From assembly GCA_002306945.1 (NCBI GenBank), contig DBTH01000084.1, positions 28,546 to 37,389 on the forward strand: DNA of 8,844 bases, written 5' to 3'. Shown piece by piece: positions 4,578 through 8,844 of the stretch (its first letter is position 1; each line of letters opens with the position of its first letter). A program made the position numbers and the translations under genes. Under the pieces are notes generated by a model that saw only the letters and a program-made list of their open reading frames with translations, searched no databases and was not told the DNA's origin. The stretch is from Methylacidiphilaceae bacterium UBA1321. Its GTDB lineage: Bacteria; Verrucomicrobiota; Verrucomicrobiia; Methylacidiphilales; UBA1321.

Positions 4578-7046
4578 ATGAGCATTAAAACACTCAAGGA
4601 ATTTCAGGAAAGAGCCATTGAAAGTGGCGTTTCCCTTTTCGCGCATGCGAAGAAGCAGTTGGACGTGGCTCCCAAGGATGCTGCCAGCCGCGCCCACGCG
4701 GTCAACCATAACGGCTATCTACTCATTGAAGCCCCTACTGGTTCAGGTAAGACGCTCATGGCCGGGCATATCGTGGAGAAATTTTCCAACCAAGAGAATG
4801 TCGTGTGGTTCTGGTTTGCCCCCTTCAAGGGAGTGGTAGGACAGACGGCGGGTTTCTTGCGTGAACAATTCCAAGGATTGCGTTTGCGGGAAATGCAGGA
4901 AGACCGCGCCGTGCAAAATAGTCGTAGCGGCGATGTCTTTGTGACCACATGGCAGACCGTGGCTACCCGCGTTAAGGATAGTCGCAACGTCCGCAAGGAA
5001 GGCGAAAAAAATCCGAGTGTGGATGAACTGATTGCGGGATTGCGCGATATGGGATTCCGCATCGGCGTTGTGGTGGATGAAGCTCACCACAGTTTTCACG
5101 GGGACACCCAAGCGGCACAATTTTTCCATAGCATTCTTTCTCCAGAATATACCGTCCTCATCACGGCTACGCCTGACGATGGTGACATTGCTGATTTCAA
5201 GGAGCGTCTTGGCATTACCGAATTGCATCGCATCCGGGTCAGCCGCGCCGATGCTGTAGGAGCGGGGCTGGTCAAGTCTGGTGTGAAGTGCGCTGCCTAC
5301 ATGGTGGACGCTGGACAGGAAAAGCTTGTCGATCTGCAGGCGACTGCCTTGCGCGATGGCGTTGCGCTGCACCGTAAAATCAAAGAGACATTGAAGGCTG
5401 AAGGGATTTCGCTCACCCCTCTATTACTGGTGCAGGTGGATTCCAAGGATAAAAGCGTTCAACGCGCTAAGGAAAAGCTCATGGGCTTTGGTTTCACTGA
5501 GAAACAGATAGCCATACATACAGCCGATGAACCCGATGCGGGATTGTTGGCCATTGCCAATGATGAGGAGCGGGAAGTCCTGATTTTCAAAATGGCCGTT
5601 GCCCTGGGTTTCGATGCCCCCCGCGCCTTTGCCCTCGTGTCGATGCGAGCCACGCAAGATACAGACTTTGGTGTGCAGTTGGTGGGACGCATCTTGCGCG
5701 TTCATCGCCGTCTGCAAGGCCGCGCCGTGCAAAATAAGCTGCCCGATCTTCTACGCTATGGCTTTGTCTTTCTGGCCGATCCTGAAGCCCAAGATGGCCT
5801 GGATAAAGCCGGGCAGAAGATGAATCAGATTCAGACCGAATACGCCAAGATCAGCCCCACAACGACTATTGTGACGGTAGGCGGCGAAACGATGGTGCAG
5901 GTGATGGAGCAGGGCGGACAGACATCCCTCTATCAGACACCCGCGCCAGAACTGGAGTTTCGACTCGATGGTGGCAGTGTTATTGAGACTAGCTCTACAA
6001 CAGCACCACCCCCTCTACCTACGCTTCCAACTGGATTCCTTGGCCGCTTGGGATTCACAGATGAACCAACAGGAGGGACGGGTTCCCATACTTCTGGTAC
6101 TTCATCGGGAGTTTTAGTGGGGACGTCCCGCTATCATCTCAAGGCGGGAGTGCCGCGCCGATTCAAAACAGAGTTGCAATGTCCCGATCCCGAAGTCACA
6201 GAGCAAGATTGCGCCAAACGCTTCACCGTTTCAGCAGGAGAGCTTTTAGACGCCGTGATAGCGCGGGTTAATGTGACGAGGAAAACCTTGGAAGTATTTA
6301 CCCAACAGTTGGAGATTGAATTTATCAGCGTCAAACTCGATGCAGACGAAGCCGCACGCGCTGCTTATCGAGCCTTGCGTCAGTCAGACATGTTTGATCC
6401 CAGGATGCTGAAGAGGGCGCTGCTAGATAAACTTCAGGGCGTATTGCGAGATAGGGCGATGGAAGAAGCCAATGATCCTGAAGCGGTAGAACGTCTGCTT
6501 AACATCCTGTTGGCTACTCATCCTGACATTTTATTTGAAGCGCAAAAGAAGGCGCTGAACGCTACTGCGGAAATTGAAGAAGCGGAGGAGTTGCCAGACG
6601 AAGTTGTCGCAGACTCCCCCTTACCGACTTCATCCAAGAATATTTACGGCATCATGCCCCCGGATTTGAATACATGGGAGCATCCATTTGCGCAATTACT
6701 GGACATTGATCAACACGGAGTCGTCCAATGGTGGCATCGCAATCCCGTTCGCAAGCCTTGGTCGGTTGGAGTTGTCCTGTCGAACGGCAGCGCCTTTTAT
6801 CCTGATTTTATTATTGGTGTGCGAGACAGGAAGACAGAGGATAACGCCATTCTGGTAGAAACGAAGTATGACTACAGGAACGAGAGCCAACTTCCCAAGA
6901 CGCATTCAGAGCATAAGATTTACGGCAAGGTTTTGATTCTTACCCAAGATGGGCAAGCAAGATGGATTACCGTGCTCTATGACGAGAAACAGGATACCGC
7001 TTCACCAGACCGTTTATTCTCCACTTTGATTTTGCAAAATTATTAG
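4578..7046 (+). CDS. res: Type III restriction enzyme Res subunit (SF2 helicase plus PD-(D/E)xK nuclease)
   Basis: Res uses ATP to switch to a diffusing state along DNA and cleaves when complexes on unmethylated sites meet. It needs Mod for recognition. The 822 residues show, in order: LKEFQERAI near the N-terminus (Q-motif-like), Walker A APTGSGKT (52-59), TTWQT (123-127), the DEAH box VVVDEAHHSFHGD (165-176, DEAH 167-170), TATPD (196-200), and the arginine-finger motif QLVGRILRVHRR (367-378). A Pro/Ser/Thr/Gly-rich linker follows (about 467-515). The C-terminal nuclease has WWHRNP (718-723), YPDF with Asp743, and ETK with Glu761 and Lys763. Every core residue looked for is present, so the enzyme is predicted active. 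AAGG lies 11-14 bases before the ATG, at the 3' end of mod. The protein is shorter than EcoP15I Res. Co-expression with mod fits the need for host protection by methylation. Confidence 0.95.
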   Translation: MSIKTLKEFQERAIESGVSLFAHAKKQLDVAPKDAASRAHAVNHNGYLLIEAPTGSGKTLMAGHIVEKFSNQENVVWFWFAPFKGVVGQTAGFLREQFQGLRLREMQEDRAVQNSRSGDVFVTTWQTVATRVKDSRNVRKEGEKNPSVDELIAGLRDMGFRIGVVVDEAHHSFHGDTQAAQFFHSILSPEYTVLITATPDDGDIADFKERLGITELHRIRVSRADAVGAGLVKSGVKCAAYMVDAGQEKLVDLQATALRDGVALHRKIKETLKAEGISLTPLLLVQVDSKDKSVQRAKEKLMGFGFTEKQIAIHTADEPDAGLLAIANDEEREVLIFKMAVALGFDAPRAFALVSMRATQDTDFGVQLVGRILRVHRRLQGRAVQNKLPDLLRYGFVFLADPEAQDGLDKAGQKMNQIQTEYAKISPTTTIVTVGGETMVQVMEQGGQTSLYQTPAPELEFRLDGGSVIETSSTTAPPPLPTLPTGFLGRLGFTDEPTGGTGSHTSGTSSGVLVGTSRYHLKAGVPRRFKTELQCPDPEVTEQDCAKRFTVSAGELLDAVIARVNVTRKTLEVFTQQLEIEFISVKLDADEAARAAYRALRQSDMFDPRMLKRALLDKLQGVLRDRAMEEANDPEAVERLLNILLATHPDILFEAQKKALNATAEIEEAEELPDEVVADSPLPTSSKNIYGIMPPDLNTWEHPFAQLLDIDQHGVVQWWHRNPVRKPWSVGVVLSNGSAFYPDFIIGVRDRKTEDNAILVETKYDYRNESQLPKTHSEHKIYGKVLILTQDGQARWITVLYDEKQDTASPDRLFSTLILQNY

Positions 7047-7059
7047 AGATAACGGGAGA

Positions 7060-7096
7060 GCTCCTTTATTTTATTATCCATTCCCTGCAAAAGGAG
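7060..7096. terminator. Weak hairpin between convergent res and the SEC-C gene
   Basis: CTCCTTT (7061-7067) can pair with AAAGGAG (7090-7096) across an AT-rich loop of about 22 bases. It lies in the 73-base gap between two convergent genes, where a bidirectional terminator is expected. The loop is long and no clean U-run follows on either side, so the call is weak. I saw no better candidate in the gap. Confidence 0.25.
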
Positions 7097-7119
7097 AGGG
7101 TTCTTTTCCTTATCCCTTT

Positions 7120-8364
7120 TCAGGACTTGAGGCAGCACTTTTTGTATTTTTTGCCGCTTCCACATGGGCAGGGATCGTTGCGTCCGATCTTGGGCTGTGC
7201 AGTAATGGTGTTGCTCGAAAGCCGAGGGGCGTTTTGGGATTTGGAAAAGAACCTGGCAGGATCAGCGCTCATTTTCCGAAAACGATCCATTCGTGCGCGC
7301 CACTTTTCCATCATTGGATCGTCGATGCCCTGGATGGCAAACTGGTAATAAAGAATCTCGGCAATGGAAAAGCGCTCGGGATCGTCCAGATCTTCTTCGT
7401 AAACAGCCCTCGCTGTCCGCTGGGAGGTAGGCGTTCCTAACAATGCCAAGGCCGTAGCGAGATTAACTCGCAGACCATCGTCGTCCTCGTTTTCCATAAG
7501 CCTCGTAAGGGTCGGCTCGATTTCCGGTATACTTGGGCTCTCGAAAACGCTGGTCAAATAAAGCCGCGCATGCCATTCCAAAGAAGGATAAAGGGTTGCG
7601 CAAAGCTCCAGGGTGGCTGATGTTCTCATTTGCCGGATCGACTTTTCGATCGATTCATTCCACCAATCCCAATCGTTGTCGAAATGCGCGATGAGGCGGG
7701 GAATCGTGGATTGGAGATTGAGCATTCCTGCCAATTCGATGGCGATGCCGGAAAACCAGTCGCGAGGCGAGGACTCTACGCCGAAATCGAAACTGAGCCA
7801 TTCTTGGGTGAGGCGTTGCAATTCTGTACGGATGCTGTCGTCTTCCACCAATCGTCGACAAAGCAATCTCGCCTCCTCAATCAACGCGTGGGGGAACTCT
7901 TCTTCGTCCTCGCAGCGGTTCAGAACGTCGTGGAGTCGCAAAAGACATTCCTGAGCCGGAATATCATGATACTCAAGACGCCGTCGCGCTGGGGTTATCA
8001 GCCCGGGGAAGTACTGGAATTTACCCGCCGCAGCGTCTTCGATCTCGGCAATCCGCTGCCGGAGCAGCTCTATTGGGGCTCGCTCGCACACCCAGCTCAG
8101 GAAATGAAAGGCAGCGCTGGTATCTCCCAGAGTGGGCACCTTCTCAAGCGCCCAGGCTACACCAGCCCCATCGATAGCCAAATCGGTGAGCATGTGCGGG
8201 TACTCAAATGCCTCCGATACCCCGAGTCTGTCAATGGCTGCGATGGCCGCAGTCGTGACATCAAGTCCGGGGTCTCTGTCATCGCTGAACATTTGTAGAA
8301 CTTTGCTACGGACATGCAAATCGGGATGTTCAAGAGCTTGGATATATTGCAGCCGGGAGATCAT
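7120..8364 (-). CDS. Alpha-solenoid (HEAT-like) protein with C-terminal SEC-C zinc motif, function unknown
   Basis: I recognise only the tail: KIGRNDPCPCGSGKKYKKCC carries the C-x-C-x8-C-C SEC-C zinc-binding motif first seen at the end of SecA, which in other proteins is a small metal-binding and interaction module. The rest is leucine-rich, acidic and helical. Repeated helix-pair patterns (for example EHPDLHVRSKVLQMF and ENEDDDGLRVNLATALALLG) suggest HEAT-like solenoid repeats. No catalytic motif, signal peptide or membrane segment is visible, so it is probably a cytosolic scaffold or adaptor. I use the ATG at 8364, giving 414 residues. The frame stays open to a TTG at 8469 (449 residues), but those extra residues look poorly conserved; neither start has a clear ribosome-binding site. 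It converges on res with a 73-base gap. Tail-to-tail placement gives no operon link, so a role with the RM system is unproven. Confidence 0.75.
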   Translation of the reverse strand: MISRLQYIQALEHPDLHVRSKVLQMFSDDRDPGLDVTTAAIAAIDRLGVSEAFEYPHMLTDLAIDGAGVAWALEKVPTLGDTSAAFHFLSWVCERAPIELLRQRIAEIEDAAAGKFQYFPGLITPARRRLEYHDIPAQECLLRLHDVLNRCEDEEEFPHALIEEARLLCRRLVEDDSIRTELQRLTQEWLSFDFGVESSPRDWFSGIAIELAGMLNLQSTIPRLIAHFDNDWDWWNESIEKSIRQMRTSATLELCATLYPSLEWHARLYLTSVFESPSIPEIEPTLTRLMENEDDDGLRVNLATALALLGTPTSQRTARAVYEEDLDDPERFSIAEILYYQFAIQGIDDPMMEKWRARMDRFRKMSADPARFFSKSQNAPRLSSNTITAQPKIGRNDPCPCGSGKKYKKCCLKS

Positions 8365-8538
8365 TCGCAGAATGCTAGGCGAAGTCAGTCCCTCAGGTAA
8401 AGCAACAGATGAAACGCCCGATAAATCCCGAGCGCCCGCTTCCGAATAAATCCAACAGATAATCCTCAAGCTCTACTGGAGGACTCCCGAAGTTTGACAA
8501 ATCCGGGAGCGGTTGAAATAGATGATGAGCAGTTGAAC

Positions 8539-8575
8539 CGATCCTTCGACGCCGCTGTGCCCTGCTCAGGATGAC
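8539..8575 (-). repeat. Dispersed palindromic repeat, copy 1 (inverted)
   Basis: On the minus strand this copy begins GTCATCCTGAGC and ends GTCGAAGGATC, with GC-rich filler between. The arms resemble a repeat I recall as very common in intergenic DNA of diverse bacteria (TCATCCTGAGC...GTCGAAGGA). It lies upstream of the SEC-C gene and in opposite orientation to the two copies that follow. Mobility or function is not evident. Confidence 0.5.
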
Positions 8576-8656
8576 TGGATGGGGTGGCAATCTTCAAGGG
8601 TATCGAGGAGTTCTTGAGAGAGGTCGCGCTTATCTGGAACATTACCTTTACTCCAG

Positions 8657-8690
8657 GTCATCCTGAGCTTGTCGAGCAACGTGACGTTGC
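8657..8690 (+). repeat. Dispersed palindromic repeat, copy 2
   Basis: It begins GTCATCCTGAGCTTGTCGAG, sharing the core CCTGAGCTTG-CGA with copy 3. It then runs directly into GCAACG-TGA-CGTTGC (8676-8690), a perfect 6-bp stem with a three-base loop. The right half differs from the usual GAAGGATC ending, so this is a degenerate or composite copy. Confidence 0.5.
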
Positions 8691-8734
8691 ATCCAGCTAC
8701 GCTGACGCGAGAACCGAAATTTACTGAGTCAAGC

Positions 8735-8766
8735 GTCACGCTGATCCTGAGCTTGCCGAAGGATCG
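8735..8766 (+). repeat. Dispersed palindromic repeat, copy 3
   Basis: It reads GTCACGCTGATCCTGAGC followed by TTGCCGAAGGATC, which retains both the left TCCTGAGC and the right CGAAGGATC parts. It also carries GATCC and GGATC inverted arms (8743-8747 and 8761-8765). It is the most complete of the three copies clustered within about 230 bases. Confidence 0.5.
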
Positions 8767-8810
8767 GTGTGAAAGCTCCAGGATTGCTCGCGTTTAATCG
8801 ACTTCCGAAA

Positions 8811-8827
8811 AGCGGCTTCGAGCCGCT
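8811..8827. repeat. Perfect 7-bp hairpin near the right edge
   Basis: AGCGGCT (8811-8817) pairs exactly with AGCCGCT (8821-8827) around TCG. No T-run follows on the plus strand. On the minus strand the hairpin is followed by TTTTCGG, so it might end a minus-strand transcript entering from beyond the window. The neighbouring gene is not in view. Confidence 0.35.
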
Positions 8828-8844
8828 CTGCCTCTGCCAAGCCT

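Larger units (their letters stand above)
8365..8844. other. Repeat-rich region with no convincing gene
   Basis: From the SEC-C gene start to the window edge I see no intact gene. The stretch holds a stem at 8484-8509 (CTCCCG/CGGGAG, 14-base loop), three degenerate copies of a dispersed palindrome (listed separately), a GCAACG-TGA-CGTTGC hairpin at 8676-8690 and an AGCGGCT-TCG-AGCCGCT hairpin at 8811-8827. A minus-strand frame is open from about 8796 to about 8570 with a protein-like end (VPDKRDLSQELLDTLEDCHP), but it has no upstream start codon and runs through the repeats. It could be the truncated tail of a decayed gene. Confidence 0.4.

Noticed and set aside
4743..5372. Minus-strand 209-residue frame inside res
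   Set aside because: It lies opposite the helicase core, whose motifs are intact; no independent support.
2923..7046. The methyltransferase-helicase pair as a new defence system (BREX- or DISARM-like)
   Set aside because: Gene order, the beta-class Mod, the DEAH helicase and the C-terminal PD-(D/E)xK nuclease fit a standard type III RM system; no PglZ, DrmB or other signature partner is present.
7630..8298. Plus-strand 222-residue frame opposite the SEC-C gene
   Set aside because: The minus-strand frame ends in an unmistakable SEC-C zinc motif; the opposite frame has no family features.
1..8844. tRNA, rRNA or CRISPR array
   Set aside because: No cloverleaf with a conserved T-loop, no rRNA-like stretch, and no regularly spaced direct repeats were seen in the intergenic regions.

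Overview
The window holds three conserved or recognisable chromosomal genes and a complete two-gene type III restriction-modification (RM) cassette. From left to right: mnmG (tRNA wobble-uridine modification) and hisI (histidine biosynthesis) on the minus strand; the Mod methyltransferase and Res helicase/nuclease on the plus strand; and a SEC-C zinc-motif solenoid protein on the minus strand, converging on res. A repeat-rich, apparently gene-free stretch fills the right end.

The source is a moderately GC-rich bacterium (hand counts give about 60% in mnmG). MnmG starts MYIYPK-MYDV and has a FHVEQ-LPCW segment. HisI carries NCEQN where most families have DCDxD. From memory this combination best fits the Verrucomicrobiota (Opitutia-like lineages). 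That assignment is inference and was not tested by a search.

Positions 1-110, just past the mnmG stop, hold three consecutive stem-loops, the last a strong, probably bidirectional terminator. mnmG carries a perfect 16-bp palindrome, TGTTCCACGTGGAACA, at 1208-1223. It matches the chromosomal parS (ParB-loading) consensus. mnmG/gidA often lies near the replication origin, so this part of the window is probably origin-proximal. The mnmG-hisI gap (1975-2193) holds a REP-like double hairpin and an AT-rich patch, but no convincing DnaA boxes.

The RM cassette (2923-7046) is compact: 5 bases separate mod from res, implying co-transcription. Mod is a beta-class adenine methyltransferase (DPPY before the FAGSG motif). 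Res has superfamily 2 helicase motifs and a C-terminal PD-(D/E)xK nuclease, so the system looks intact. The part of mod encoding the probable target recognition domain is clearly more AT-rich than the catalytic parts, which suggests module exchange. The SEC-C protein lies tail-to-tail with res; no functional link to the RM genes can be shown. The final 375 bases contain several degenerate copies of a palindromic repeat with GTCATCCTGAGC / GTCGAAGGATC arms and other short hairpins.

I see no clearly undescribed multi-gene system. The most interesting signals are the parS-like site inside mnmG, the altered metal ligands in HisI, and the compositional island inside mod.
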